Below are positions 8,809 through 17,889 of a DNA stretch of 64,000 nt, piece after piece; position 1 is the first letter of the stretch, and each line of letters begins with the position of its first letter. Location: positions 58,053 to 122,052 of the forward strand of contig JAYRKY010000009.1 in NCBI GenBank assembly GCA_041905525.1, read 5' to 3'. Under the pieces are notes generated by a model that saw only the letters and a list, made by a program, of their open reading frames with translations, made no database searches and was not told the origin of the DNA. Position numbers and translations under genes: made by a program. Source of the DNA: SHVO01 sp041905525 (GTDB lineage Bacteria; Pseudomonadota; Alphaproteobacteria; Rhodospirillales; Rhodospirillaceae).

Positions 8809-9540
8809 ATGCCGCGCGCGCGTAAACAAGACGGCGTGAACGTCGCCGTCGTTCGCCATGTCGCGTTCGAAGATCTCGGCATTTTGCGCGAGCTTTTCGA
8901 CGCACGCGGATGGACGGTGACCTACATCGAGGCACCGGTGGCCGAATGGGAGAAGGTCGACCTTCTCGCGCCGGATCTGCTCGTGGTTCTTGGTGGACCG
9001 ATCGGCGTGTACGAGGACGACCTTTATCCGTTCCTCAAGCACGAAGTCGCCGCGCTTGAAAAGCGCCTCAAGGCCGGAAAGCCAACCCTTGGAATTTGCC
9101 TGGGCGCACAGCTCATCGCCGCGGCTCTGGGCGCCCGCGTGTATCCCAATCGCGAAAAAGAGATCGGCTGGTCTCCGCTCATTCTTTCGAAGGCCGGCTA
9201 CGCATCACCGGTGCGCCACCTCGGCCCCCAACATACGTTCATGTTCCACTGGCACGGCGACACCTTCGACTTGCCGGAGGGCGCGACGCTCTTGGCCGGC
9301 ACTGGCACGTGTTTCCATCAGGTGTTCTCTTGGGGCGAGAAGACGCTGGCCTTCCAGTGTCATCCCGAAGTCATCGGCCGGGATCTCGAAAAATGGTACG
9401 TGGGACATGCGGTTGAAATCGCGACGACCCAGGGCGCCCATGTGAAGGCTCTGCGGTCCGATACCCACCGCTATGCACAAGCGCTCGAGAATCAGGCGCG
9501 GCTGTGCTTCACCGAATGGCTCGAAAGCCTCGGCCTCTAA
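8809..9540 (+). CDS. class I glutamine amidotransferase-like protein
   Basis: A 243-residue stand-alone GATase domain resembling the GMP-synthase-related group. The nucleophile elbow is GICLGAQ with C97, and the rest of the triad is in CHPEV with H185 and E187. The oxyanion segment LGGPIGVYEDD is near residues 61-71. No synthase domain is attached, so the ammonia acceptor is unknown; gamma-glutamyl hydrolysis of an amine is another possibility. ATG 8809 follows a GGAG/GAGG-rich stretch. The stop overlaps that of ftsY by four bases, tail to tail. Confidence 0.88.
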   Translation: MPRARKQDGVNVAVVRHVAFEDLGILRELFDARGWTVTYIEAPVAEWEKVDLLAPDLLVVLGGPIGVYEDDLYPFLKHEVAALEKRLKAGKPTLGICLGAQLIAAALGARVYPNREKEIGWSPLILSKAGYASPVRHLGPQHTFMFHWHGDTFDLPEGATLLAGTGTCFHQVFSWGEKTLAFQCHPEVIGRDLEKWYVGHAVEIATTQGAHVKALRSDTHRYAQALENQARLCFTEWLESLGL

Positions 9541-10526
9541 GTCAGATCGGGATTGAGGCCCATCAGGCTGCGCGCGAAGTTATGCGACGTGAACGGCCGC
9601 AGGTCGTTCGCGCCCTCGCCGACGCCGACGTAGTGCACAGGCAGGCCGAACTTGTCGGCCAGCGCCACCACCACCCCGCCTTTCGCCGTGCCATCCAGCT
9701 TGGTCATCACCAGTCCGGTGACGCCCGTCATGCTCTTGAACACTTCGACCTGGGCATGGGCGTTTTGGCCCACGGTCGCGTCCAATACGAGCAAGGTGGC
9801 ATGGGGCGCGCTCGGTTCGACCTTTTTGATGGCCCGCACGATTTTCTGCAGTTCCGCCATCAGCGCATCTTTGTTCTGAAGACGGCCCGCCGTGTCGACC
9901 AGCAGAACATCGTCACCGCGCTTGCGCGCTTCCAACAGCGCCTCAAACGCGAGACCGGCGGCGTCGGCGCCCGTGTCCTTGGCGAACACCGGGACGTTCG
10001 CGCGCTGCCCCCACACCTTGAGTTGTTCGACCGCGGCGGCGCGGAATGTGTCGCCCGCGGCAAGACTGACCTTGCTCCCGGCCGCCTTCATCTGGTGCGC
10101 GATTTTTCCGATGGTCGTGGTTTTGCCGGCGCCGTTGACGCCGACAACCAGGACCACAAACGGTTTGTGATCCGGATCGATCACCAGCGGACGCGCCACC
10201 GGCTCCAAGATCCTGCGAATTTCCGCGGCGAAGGTTTCGCGCACGTCCTCCGGCGTAATGTCCCTGCCGAATCGTTCTTTCGCCAGCGCCTGGGTCAGCT
10301 TGCCGGCGGTCGCGGTGCCGAGGTCGGCGGTGATCAACAGATCCTCAAGCTCCGTCAGCGTCGCGTCATCAAGTTTGCGCTTGGTGAGAATGTCGCCGAT
10401 TCCGGCGACGATCTTGCTCGACGACTTGGCCAATCCCTCGTTCAGCTTGAGGGACCATTCACCCTGGTACTGCTGGTGGACGTCATCGGAGGTCCTGCCT
10501 CCGGGCAACATATCGCGAAGAGACAT
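9537..10526 (-). CDS. ftsY: signal recognition particle receptor FtsY
   Basis: A 329-residue SRP GTPase that receives SRP-ribosome complexes at the membrane. The helical N domain (about residues 20-110) precedes the G domain with GVNGAGKT at 129-136. DTFRAAAVEQL, DTAGRLQNKDALM and TKLDGTAKGG are the further GTPase motifs. The acidic A domain of E. coli FtsY is reduced to about 25 residues, as in other alphaproteobacteria. The start codon overlaps the stop of mtaB by one base (TAATG), so translation is probably coupled. Last gene of dapF-mtaB-ftsY; its partner Ffh is encoded at 14076. Confidence 0.98.
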   Translation of the reverse strand: MSLRDMLPGGRTSDDVHQQYQGEWSLKLNEGLAKSSSKIVAGIGDILTKRKLDDATLTELEDLLITADLGTATAGKLTQALAKERFGRDITPEDVRETFAAEIRRILEPVARPLVIDPDHKPFVVLVVGVNGAGKTTTIGKIAHQMKAAGSKVSLAAGDTFRAAAVEQLKVWGQRANVPVFAKDTGADAAGLAFEALLEARKRGDDVLLVDTAGRLQNKDALMAELQKIVRAIKKVEPSAPHATLLVLDATVGQNAHAQVEVFKSMTGVTGLVMTKLDGTAKGGVVVALADKFGLPVHYVGVGEGANDLRPFTSHNFARSLMGLNPDLT

Positions 10527-11785
10527 TAGATCACGCCAACAAGTGCGGTTTGCGTCGCGCGGACGATGCGCGCGGTGACCAAAGCCCCGGGCGCGGCCGT
10601 CGCGATTTCGACGGGAAGATAATGCTCGCTATGCCCGCGGCCGTCCTTCTCCATGAGCACGCTGACCGTGCGGCCCACATGCGCCTCGAGGTGACGGGCG
10701 AAGGCCTCCGCGCCCTTGGCGCGAAGCTGCGCGGCGCGGGTCTTGATCGCCGCGCCGTCGACTTGCGGCATGCGCGCGGCGGGCGTGCCGGGGCGGATGG
10801 AGTAGGGGAACACGTGCAACAGCGCGAGACCGGCGTCGTCGACCAGCGCAAGGCTGTTAGCGAACATCCGCTCATCCTCGGTGGGAAAGCCGGCGATGAG
10901 ATCGGCGCCGAACACCGCGTCGGGGCGCAAGGCGCGCACGCGGTCACAGAATGCGATGATGTCGGCGCGGCTATGACGGCGCTTCATGCGCTTCAGGATC
11001 ATGTCGTCCCCGGCCTGGGCCGAGATGTGGAAGTGCGGCATCAGGCGCGGCTCTTCCGCGATCAGCCGGAACAAGTCTTCGTCCGCTTCGGCGGGATCGA
11101 GCGACGACAGGCGCAGGCGCTTGAGGTCCGGCACCGCGAGCAGGAGACGTCGCACCATTTGGCCAAGGCTGGGGGCTCCGGGCAGATCGCCGCCGTACCC
11201 GGTGATGTCGACCCCGGTGATGACGATCTCCTGATAGCCGCTTCGCACCAGACCGCGCACTTCTTCGACGATGCGGCCCATGGGAACGCTGCGGTTATTG
11301 CCGCGTGCGAACGGGATAATACAGAAGGTACAGCGGTGATCGCAGCCCTGCTGCACCTGTACGAACGCGCGTGTGCGCCCGTCGAAGCCTTCGACCAGAT
11401 GCTCCGCCGTTTCGCGCACGGTCATGATGTCGCTGACGAGAACCTTCTCGTCGGCATCCAGCCGGAAACTTTCGGCCTTCATCTTGTGCTCGTTGCCGAG
11501 GACGCGGTCGACCTCCGGCATGGAGGCGTAGCGCCCCGGATCGAGCTGCACGGCGCAGCCGGTGGCGACGATATGCGCGCCCGGATTCTCGCGGCGCAAT
11601 TTGCGTAAGGTCTGCAGGCCCTGACGTTCGGCTTCTTTCGTCACCGCGCAGGTGTTGACGATAATGGCGTTGGCGAGCCCGGCGTCGCGGGCATGCGCGC
11701 GCATCACTTCGCCTTCATAAGTATTGAGGCGGCATCCCATGCTGATCACGCGCGGCGCCTGATCGCGAGGTCCTTGCGCCGTCAT
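10526..11785 (-). CDS. mtaB: tRNA t6A37 methylthiotransferase MtaB
   Basis: A 419-residue radical-SAM methylthiotransferase that converts t6A37 to ms2t6A37 in ANN-decoding tRNAs. The N-terminal MTTase domain has its three cluster cysteines (C18, C46, C77). The radical-SAM motif CDHRCTFC carries C148, C152 and C155. A C-terminal TRAM-like region follows. The sequence start RVISMGCRLNTYE favours MtaB over MiaB. Its ATG overlaps the dapF TGA (ATGA), and its stop overlaps the ftsY start. Middle gene of the operon. Confidence 0.95.
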   Translation of the reverse strand: MTAQGPRDQAPRVISMGCRLNTYEGEVMRAHARDAGLANAIIVNTCAVTKEAERQGLQTLRKLRRENPGAHIVATGCAVQLDPGRYASMPEVDRVLGNEHKMKAESFRLDADEKVLVSDIMTVRETAEHLVEGFDGRTRAFVQVQQGCDHRCTFCIIPFARGNNRSVPMGRIVEEVRGLVRSGYQEIVITGVDITGYGGDLPGAPSLGQMVRRLLLAVPDLKRLRLSSLDPAEADEDLFRLIAEEPRLMPHFHISAQAGDDMILKRMKRRHSRADIIAFCDRVRALRPDAVFGADLIAGFPTEDERMFANSLALVDDAGLALLHVFPYSIRPGTPAARMPQVDGAAIKTRAAQLRAKGAEAFARHLEAHVGRTVSVLMEKDGRGHSEHYLPVEIATAAPGALVTARIVRATQTALVGVI

Positions 11786-12645
11786 GCGCGAAGCCCCCGG
11801 GCAAGATGCGCGTCCAGCGTCCCGCGGAAACTATCTTCCGCCGGTCCTGTCATCACCACATGGCCGTCATCGCGCCAGGTGATGTGCAAGTCGCCGCCGT
11901 CCAAGGTGACAATGGCGGTACGGTCGGTCAGGTTGCGGCGCGCGGCGGCGACGAGGGTCGCGCAGGCGCCCGTACCGCAGGCTTGGGTAATGCCCGCGCC
12001 TCGTTCCCAGACGCGCATGCGCAAGTGCCCGCGGTCGATGACCTGCACGGCTTCGACATTGGTGCGCTCGGGAAACAACGGATGGTGCTCAAGCTGGGGA
12101 CCGACCGACGCAAGGTCCACGGCGCTCGCATCCGGCACGAAGAATACCGCGTGAGGATTTCCCATACTGACGCCGACGGGATCTTGCAGCGGACCCGCGC
12201 CGATGCCGAGGTGAAGCGTATCGCTCTCCTTGGATAGCGGGATGCGCTGCCACTCGGTGCGCGCCGGGCCCATGTCGACCGCGATCATGCCGCTCGCGTC
12301 CCGCCAGGCGATCACGGGACCGGCCAGCGTTTCGATCGTGACCTTGTCCTTGCCGATTTCCTCAAACAGAACCTTGGCGATGGCGCGGCTGCCGTTGCCG
12401 CAGCTTTGCACTTCGCCGCCGTCGGAATTGCGGATGGCCATGAAAGCGTCGCCGCCCGACCGCGGACGCTCGAGAATGAGAATTTGATCGCAGCCGACGC
12501 CGGTGCGGCGATTGGCGAGCGCGCTCGCCGTGTCCGGGGTCAGCCGCAAGGGCGCCGGGCGCGCGTCCAGAACGACAAAGTCGTTCCCGAGTCCGTGCAT
12601 TTTGCGAAATGCCAGGCCAGCCGATTGCGATTGGTCGGAAATCAT
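11782..12645 (-). CDS. dapF: diaminopimelate epimerase
   Basis: A 287-residue DapF, which epimerises LL- to meso-diaminopimelate for lysine and peptidoglycan. The two catalytic cysteines are C82 (SCGNGSRA) and C223 (ACGTGACA). FRKMHGLGNDFVVLD near residues 13-27 is the family N-terminus. The frame stays open up to 12843, but that extension is not family-like and would run into the nhaA gene; ATG 12645 is the natural start. First gene of dapF-mtaB-ftsY, divergent from nhaA with 94 bases between. Confidence 0.97.
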   Translation of the reverse strand: MISDQSQSAGLAFRKMHGLGNDFVVLDARPAPLRLTPDTASALANRRTGVGCDQILILERPRSGGDAFMAIRNSDGGEVQSCGNGSRAIAKVLFEEIGKDKVTIETLAGPVIAWRDASGMIAVDMGPARTEWQRIPLSKESDTLHLGIGAGPLQDPVGVSMGNPHAVFFVPDASAVDLASVGPQLEHHPLFPERTNVEAVQVIDRGHLRMRVWERGAGITQACGTGACATLVAAARRNLTDRTAIVTLDGGDLHITWRDDGHVVMTGPAEDSFRGTLDAHLARGLRA

Positions 12646-12739
12646 GGGCGGGTTATAGGTGCGGGGGGTGGGCCTGTCTAGTGCGCGCACCGCCCAATTG
12701 GCTTTAAGCGTCTGTAATATAACGATATTTGGATTGTAA

Positions 12740-13900
12740 ATGGTGCGTGGGCCTTCCCCGCTGCTGCAGCGGTTTCTAAAGAGTGAAGCGAGCGGCGGGA
12801 TCCTTCTGATGGCGGCCGCCGTCGCGGCGATGCTGGTCGCCAATAGCCCCTTGGGCCCGGGCTACTTCGAAGCGCTCCATCTGAAAGTCGGGCCGCTGTC
12901 GCTGCTCCACTGGATCAACGACGCGCTCATGGCCGTGTTCTTCCTGCTGGTGGGTCTGGAAATCAAACGCGAGTTTGTGGTCGGGCACCTGTCCCGCTGG
13001 TCGGACCGGGCTTTGCCGATGCTGGCGGCCGCCGGGGGTATGGCGGTGCCGGCCCTCGTCTATTTATTCGTAACCCGCGAGACCGAGGGCTTGTCGCGCG
13101 GTTGGGCGATTCCGTCCGCGACCGATATCGCTTTCGCCATTGGGGTTGTCGCGCTGCTGGGCTCCCGCGTCCCGGTCTCTCTGAAACTCTTTCTCACCAC
13201 GGTCGCGATCGTCGACGACATGGGCGCCGTCGCGATCATTGCACTGGCGTACACCGATGAAATTCGCGGCCTCGCCCTGCTCGCCGCGCTGGCGATCATG
13301 GGCGCGATGTACGGTCTCAATCGAGTTGGAGTTAAGCGGTTACCGCCTTATCTCGTCTTCGCCGCGCTGTTGTGGCTGGTGGTTTTGTTGTCTGGCGTCC
13401 ATGCGACCGTGGCGGGCGTTCTCGCCGCCGCGATGATTCCCGTGCAGGGATCGGCCTCAAGTGAAGGGGCTGAGAACAGCCCCCTCCACCGGCTCGAACA
13501 CGCGCTTCAGCCGTGGGTCGCTTACGCCATTGTTCCAATTTTTGGATTTGCCAACGCCGGAGTCTCCTTCGCCGGGATCGGTATGGAACAGGTTCTGGCG
13601 CCGCTCCCTCTCGGGATCGCCCTTGGGCTCTTCCTCGGCAAGCAGGTGGGGATTTTCGGCACCGTTCTCCTCTGCGCCGTGCTCAAGATCGCCGAGAAGC
13701 CGCGCGGCGCCAGCTGGGTCCAGGTCTATGGAATCGCGCTTCTCTGCGGCATCGGATTCACCATGAGCCTGTTTATTGGGGGCCTGGCCTTTAGAGACCC
13801 CCTCCTGCTGGACGAGGTGAAAATAGGCGTCCTCGGCGGATCCGTCCTCTCCGCCGTCGTGGGCTATATCTTGTTGCGCCAGACGGCCAAGCCACAATAA
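12740..13900 (+). CDS. nhaA: Na+/H+ antiporter NhaA
   Basis: A 386-residue inner-membrane antiporter with about 12 hydrophobic segments. The ion-binding aspartate pair is D159-D160 in VAIVDDMGAVAI. The unwound-helix motif TDIAFAIG is at 128-135, and LLVGLEIKREF lies at 69-79. It uses the proton gradient to expel Na+ and controls pH. Length is normal. Monocistronic, divergent from dapF, and followed by 175 bases before ffh. Confidence 0.97.
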   Translation: MVRGPSPLLQRFLKSEASGGILLMAAAVAAMLVANSPLGPGYFEALHLKVGPLSLLHWINDALMAVFFLLVGLEIKREFVVGHLSRWSDRALPMLAAAGGMAVPALVYLFVTRETEGLSRGWAIPSATDIAFAIGVVALLGSRVPVSLKLFLTTVAIVDDMGAVAIIALAYTDEIRGLALLAALAIMGAMYGLNRVGVKRLPPYLVFAALLWLVVLLSGVHATVAGVLAAAMIPVQGSASSEGAENSPLHRLEHALQPWVAYAIVPIFGFANAGVSFAGIGMEQVLAPLPLGIALGLFLGKQVGIFGTVLLCAVLKIAEKPRGASWVQVYGIALLCGIGFTMSLFIGGLAFRDPLLLDEVKIGVLGGSVLSAVVGYILLRQTAKPQ

Positions 13901-13933
13901 CCCACTGAAAACGAAAGAATTTCCTAGCCTTCG

Positions 13934-13962
13934 TTGACTCCGGCGGCAGGGACGCGTACACC
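13934..13962 (+). promoter_or_regulatory. candidate promoter of the ffh-rplS operon
   Basis: TTGACT at 13934-13939, 17-base spacer, TACACC at 13957-13962, about 115 bases upstream of the ffh start. The same layout (TTGACT-17-TACACA) occurs before sdhC. Read by eye. Confidence 0.4.
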
Positions 13963-14075
13963 ACGGCCCGCTAAAGCCTGACAATTCGGGTTTTCGCTTC
14001 CCCTCCGGGGCCGCTCGTCCGCGTGATCGCGCACGGGCGCGATACTGTTTTTGAGATGTGGAACCGTAACGGCAG

Positions 14076-15506
14076 ATGTTCGATTCGCTAACCGACAAGC
14101 TTAGCGCAGTCTTTTCCAAGCTCACCGGGCGCGGTGCGCTGACGGAAGCCGACGTCGCGGCGGCCATGCGCGAAGTACGCGTGGCGCTGCTCGAAGCCGA
14201 CGTCGCGCTGCCTGTGGTGAAGGACTTCATCGCGAAGGTCAGCGAACAGGCCGTCGGCGAAGCCGTCGTGAAGTCGGTCACGCCGGGACAGATGGTCGTG
14301 AAGATCGTTCACGACGCGCTTGTCGACATGCTCGGCGGCAAGGACGCGCAAGGCGACATCTCGCTCGCGGCGCCGGCGCCGGTCCCTGTGCTGATGGTCG
14401 GCCTGCAAGGGTCGGGCAAAACCACCACCACCGCCAAGATCGCCAACCGCCTGCAGACGCTGTTCAAGAAGCGCGTGCTGATGGTGAGCTTGGACGTCTA
14501 TCGTCCCGCCGCCCAGGATCAGCTCGCGATCCTCGGTAAGCAGGTGAATGTCATCACGCTGCCGATCGTCGCCGGTCAGCAGCCGGTCGAGATCGCCCGC
14601 CGCGGACTCACCGAAGCGCGCAATGGCGGCTTCGATGTGGTCATCTTCGATACCGCCGGCCGCCTCACCATCGACGAAGTGATGATGGCGGAAGTCGCGG
14701 CCGTGCGCGACATCGTGAAGCCGCACGAAACGCTGCTCGTCACCGATGCGATGATCGGGCAGGACGCGGTGATCACCGCGCAGTCGTTCAACGAGAAAGT
14801 CGGCATCACCGGCATCGTGCTCACGCGCGTCGACGGCGATGCGCGCGGCGGCGCCGCGCTGTCCATGCGCGCCATCACCGGCCGTCCGATTAAATTGATC
14901 GGCGTCGGGGAAAAGGTTGACGCGCTCGACACCTTCAATCCCGAACGTATCGCCGGCCGCATCCTCGGTATGGGCGACGTGGTCAGCCTTGTCGAAAAGG
15001 CGATCACAACCATCGACCAGGAGAAGGCCGAGAAGCTCGCCGCGCGCATGCAGGAGGGCAAGTTCGACCTCAACGACATGCTCACCCAGCTGCAGCAAAT
15101 TCAGCGCATGGGCGACATGAAGGGGTTGCTCGGGCTCATTCCCGGGATCGGCCAGGCCGTGAAACAACTGAAGAGCGCGGATCTAGACCCGAAGCAGTTC
15201 AAGCGCCTGGAAGCCATCATTCAATCGATGACGCCGAAAGAGCGCCGCAATCCCGATCTCATCAAGGCTTCGCGCAAACAACGCATTGCCGCCGGCTCGG
15301 GCACTTCGGTGCCTGAAGTGAACAAGCTCCTGAAGCAGCACCAGCAGATGGAGACCGTCATGAAGCGCATGAAGAAGATGGGCGGCCTCGGCGCGCTCGG
15401 CGCCATGATGGGCGGCGGCATGCCCGGCGGCGGATTGGGTGGAGGTCTCGGCAAATTGCCCGGCGGCGGCCCGCGCCCCGGCGGGTTCCCGTTCGGTAAA
15501 CGCTAA
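14076..15506 (+). CDS. ffh: signal recognition particle protein Ffh
   Basis: A 476-residue SRP54 homologue that binds 4.5S RNA and signal peptides on nascent chains. The N domain is followed by the G domain with GLQGSGKT at 109-116, DVYRPAAQDQL, DTAGRLTIDE and TRVDGDARGG. The M domain contains IPGIGQAVKQLK and a Met-rich stretch near the end (KRMKKMGGLGALGAMMGGG) and finishes in a Gly/Pro tail. First gene of ffh-rpsP-rimM-trmD-rplS, a conserved alphaproteobacterial operon. Confidence 0.99.
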   Translation: MFDSLTDKLSAVFSKLTGRGALTEADVAAAMREVRVALLEADVALPVVKDFIAKVSEQAVGEAVVKSVTPGQMVVKIVHDALVDMLGGKDAQGDISLAAPAPVPVLMVGLQGSGKTTTTAKIANRLQTLFKKRVLMVSLDVYRPAAQDQLAILGKQVNVITLPIVAGQQPVEIARRGLTEARNGGFDVVIFDTAGRLTIDEVMMAEVAAVRDIVKPHETLLVTDAMIGQDAVITAQSFNEKVGITGIVLTRVDGDARGGAALSMRAITGRPIKLIGVGEKVDALDTFNPERIAGRILGMGDVVSLVEKAITTIDQEKAEKLAARMQEGKFDLNDMLTQLQQIQRMGDMKGLLGLIPGIGQAVKQLKSADLDPKQFKRLEAIIQSMTPKERRNPDLIKASRKQRIAAGSGTSVPEVNKLLKQHQQMETVMKRMKKMGGLGALGAMMGGGMPGGGLGGGLGKLPGGGPRPGGFPFGKR

Positions 15507-15560
15507 CAAACGCACTTATACAACGCACATACACGACGCATTTTCACAAGGAGACTACGA

Positions 15561-15938
15561 ATGTCGCTTAAGATCAGACTGACGCGCGGCGGCGCGAAGA
15601 AACAAGCCAGCTACCGTATCGTGGTGGCGGATTCGCGCAGCCCGCGCGACGGCCGCTTCATCGAGAAGGTCGGCACCTATAATCCGCGCGTTCCGCACGA
15701 TCACAAGGAGCGTCTGGTCGTTAAAGAAGACCGGATCAAACATTGGGTCAGCGTCGGCGCGCTGCCGACCGACCGCGTCGCGCGCCTGTTCTCGAAAATC
15801 GGCCTCGCTGAAGCGCCGAAGGTGAACGCGCAAACGAAGCAGGACAAGCCGAAGGCGAAGGCGCAAGAGCGTCTGAAGGCGGCGGAAGAAGCGGCGAAGG
15901 CTGCCGCGGAAGCGGCGGCCGGCGAAGCGCAAGCCTAA
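15561..15938 (+). CDS. rpsP: 30S ribosomal protein S16
   Basis: A 125-residue S16 with the family start LKIRLTRGGAKKQASYRIV and the block PRDGRFIEKVGTYNP. The core is about 80 residues; the rest is a Lys/Ala/Glu-rich C-terminal extension typical of alphaproteobacteria. A good ribosome-binding site (AAGGAG) precedes ATG 15561. Second gene of the ffh operon. Confidence 0.98.
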   Translation: MSLKIRLTRGGAKKQASYRIVVADSRSPRDGRFIEKVGTYNPRVPHDHKERLVVKEDRIKHWVSVGALPTDRVARLFSKIGLAEAPKVNAQTKQDKPKAKAQERLKAAEEAAKAAAEAAAGEAQA

Positions 15939-15953
15939 CGCGGACGATCTTCC

Positions 15954-16511
15954 GTGGGCGGATCCTCGCGCGTGTGCCTGGGCGTCGTTATCGGCGTCAA
16001 AGGTCTCAAGGGCGAGGTCCGGATCAAGAGTTTCACGGAGGATCCCGCGGATGTCGGCGCCTATGGGCCGGTGACCACGGCGGACGGACGCACGTTTTCC
16101 GTCACCGTCGTCGGCGGCAAAGAAGGTGTGGTGATCGCGAAGCTCTCGGGCGTCGCGGATCGCACCCAGGCTGAGGCGCTCAAGGGCGCGGAGCTCTTTG
16201 TTGAGCGAAGCGCCCTTCCAGCGCCCGAAGACGGCACGTTCTATCACGCCGACCTCATCGGCGCGGTGGTGAAGCTGACGAGCGGAGAAATTCTGGGCAC
16301 CGTCAGTGCCCTGCATAACTTCGGCGGCGGCGACATGATGGAAGTGGGCGAGGGACATTCATCGCTTCTGATCCCGCTGACATCCGAGGCCATTGCCACG
16401 TTCGACGTCAAAGGCGCCCAGGTGGTGGTTCACCCCCTTCCCGGGCTCCTCGGCGGCGATGCGGACCCCGAGGCCCAAACGGGCCGGGAAACAGACGAAA
16501 CGGACGGTTGA
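15954..16511 (+). CDS. rimM: ribosome maturation factor RimM
   Basis: A 185-residue RimM, needed for assembly of the 30S head through binding S19. The N-terminal RimM domain begins VCLGVVIGVKGLKGEVRIKS. A PRC-barrel domain follows, with the block EDGTFYHADLIG and later LIPLTSEAI. It uses a GTG start 15 bases after rpsP. A C-terminal tail of about 25 acidic residues is not part of either domain. Confidence 0.96.
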   Translation: MGGSSRVCLGVVIGVKGLKGEVRIKSFTEDPADVGAYGPVTTADGRTFSVTVVGGKEGVVIAKLSGVADRTQAEALKGAELFVERSALPAPEDGTFYHADLIGAVVKLTSGEILGTVSALHNFGGGDMMEVGEGHSSLLIPLTSEAIATFDVKGAQVVVHPLPGLLGGDADPEAQTGRETDETDG

Positions 16512-16514
16512 GCC

Positions 16515-17231
16515 TTGGACAAAAGCCCCGCCTTTCGGGCCGTCGTGCTGACGCTGTTTCCCGAGATGTTTCCGGGTTCGCTCGGATTATCGTTGGCGGG
16601 CAAGGCCTTAGCGGAGGGTGTGTGGTCGTTGGAATCGGTGGACATTCGCGGGTTCGCGCGCGATAAACACCGCACCGTCGACGACAGTCCCTTCGGGGGC
16701 GGAGCCGGGATGGTGTTGCGGCCCGACGTGTTGGATGCGGCCATCGGCGCGTCTCATATCGAGGGCACGCCGCTGATTTATCTCACGCCGCGCGGGCGGC
16801 TGATGGATCAGCCGTTCGTGCGCAGGTTGGCGGCGGGTCCCGGCGTGACGTTGATTTGCGGGCGTTATGAAGGTGTCGATCAACGCCTTCTTGAAGCCCG
16901 CGGGGTGGAAGAGGTCAGCCTTGGCGACTTCATCCTCTCGGGCGGCGAGCCGGCGGCGCTGGCGCTGCTCGACGCTGTGATACGGCTTTTGCCCGGCGTC
17001 GTGGGCAAGACCGCGAGTTTGGAAGACGAGAGTTTCGAGACCGGGCTTCTGGAGTACCCGCACTACACGCGGCCGGATCCCTGGAATGGGCGCGAAGTGC
17101 CCGAGGTTTTGAAGTCCGGTCATCATGCCAAAGTGCAGGCATGGCGGCGGGCGCAGGCGGAAGAGATAACCCGCGCGAGAAGGCCAGATATGTGGGCCCG
17201 CTACGCGGACAAAGCGAAGACCAAGACGTAA
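16515..17231 (+). CDS. trmD: tRNA (guanine37-N1)-methyltransferase
   Basis: A 238-residue SPOUT-class methyltransferase that makes m1G37 and prevents frameshifting. Typical segments are VVLTLFPEMFPG near the start, DDSPFGGGAGMVLRPD, LICGRYEGVDQR and LGDFILSGGEPAALALLDAV, which form the knotted SAM site. The start is TTG 16515, three bases after the rimM stop; no better start is seen. Fourth gene of the operon. Confidence 0.97.
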   Translation: MDKSPAFRAVVLTLFPEMFPGSLGLSLAGKALAEGVWSLESVDIRGFARDKHRTVDDSPFGGGAGMVLRPDVLDAAIGASHIEGTPLIYLTPRGRLMDQPFVRRLAAGPGVTLICGRYEGVDQRLLEARGVEEVSLGDFILSGGEPAALALLDAVIRLLPGVVGKTASLEDESFETGLLEYPHYTRPDPWNGREVPEVLKSGHHAKVQAWRRAQAEEITRARRPDMWARYADKAKTKT

Positions 17232-17289
17232 ACCGGTCCGGCAAGGACCTCACGAAGACCAAAAAGATAGACGAAAAAGGACGACAACC

Positions 17290-17682
17290 ATGAATACGCT
17301 GCAACAGCTCGAACAAGACTACATGGCCGAAATGAAGGCCAAGCGCGCCGTTCCCGAATTCTCGCCGGGCGACACGCTGCGCGTTCACGTGAAGGTCACG
17401 GAAGGCCAGCGCGAACGTATCCAGGCTTATGAAGGCGTGTGCATCGCGCGCAAGAACGCCGGCCTGAATTCCTCGTTCACCGTGCGCAAGATTTCCTTCG
17501 GCGAAGGCGTGGAACGCGTATTCCCGCTGTTTGCGCCGATCGTCGACAAGATCGAAGTCGTCCGTAAGGGCCGCGTTCGCCGCGCGAAGCTCTATTATCT
17601 GCGCGACCGCCGCGGCCGTTCCGCGCGAATCGCCGAGGACGCCGGCAGCAATGAAGGCGCGGGCGAGGGCGATAAGGCCTAA
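17290..17682 (+). CDS. rplS: 50S ribosomal protein L19
   Basis: A 130-residue L19, which sits at the 30S-50S interface. The family blocks are FSPGDTLRVHVKVTEGQRER, VERVFPLFAPIVDKIEVVR and KLYYLRDRRGRSARI. The last 15 residues are a loose acidic tail. It ends the ffh operon; a strong terminator follows 60 bases later. Confidence 0.98.
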   Translation: MNTLQQLEQDYMAEMKAKRAVPEFSPGDTLRVHVKVTEGQRERIQAYEGVCIARKNAGLNSSFTVRKISFGEGVERVFPLFAPIVDKIEVVRKGRVRRAKLYYLRDRRGRSARIAEDAGSNEGAGEGDKA

Positions 17683-17741
17683 TCCCCGACTCGGGACGCC
17701 GGGCGGTTTCCGCCGCCAACCCATTGAATTTAAAGCAAGAA

Positions 17742-17769
17742 ATGCCCCGCGTAAGCGGGGCATTTTTTT
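17742..17769 (+). terminator. rho-independent terminator of the ffh-rplS operon
   Basis: The stem ATGCCCCGC (17742-17750) / GCGGGGCAT (17755-17763) has a 4-base loop (GTAA) and runs into seven Ts (17763-17769). This is the cleanest terminator in the window and isolates the giant repeat gene that follows. Confidence 0.93.
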
Positions 17770-17824
17770 GCAACCAGTCGTTAACGCGAAGCGTATTACC
17801 TTCCGGCGAAATGGGGTACTTTAT

Positions 17825-17842
17825 CCACACTTAATAGTGTGG
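17825..17842. promoter_or_regulatory. inverted repeat upstream of the octapeptide-repeat gene
   Basis: Perfect 6-bp inverted repeat CCACAC (17825-17830) / GTGTGG (17837-17842) around TTAATA, ending 47 bases before the ATG at 17890. It is either a dimeric-regulator operator or a small leader hairpin. No clear -35/-10 pair could be fixed nearby, though TACTTT at 17817-17822 is a possible -10. Confidence 0.4.
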
Positions 17843-17889
17843 CCCCTGGCGAAGTTCCGGGGGGTTCTTATCTCCCGAATGGGGATGTC

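Noticed and set aside
6736..9042. 768-codon minus-strand frame opposite secA
   Set aside because: Antisense shadow of secA; GC-rich codon bias removes stops on the opposite strand. No family motifs, and SecA motifs are intact on the plus strand.
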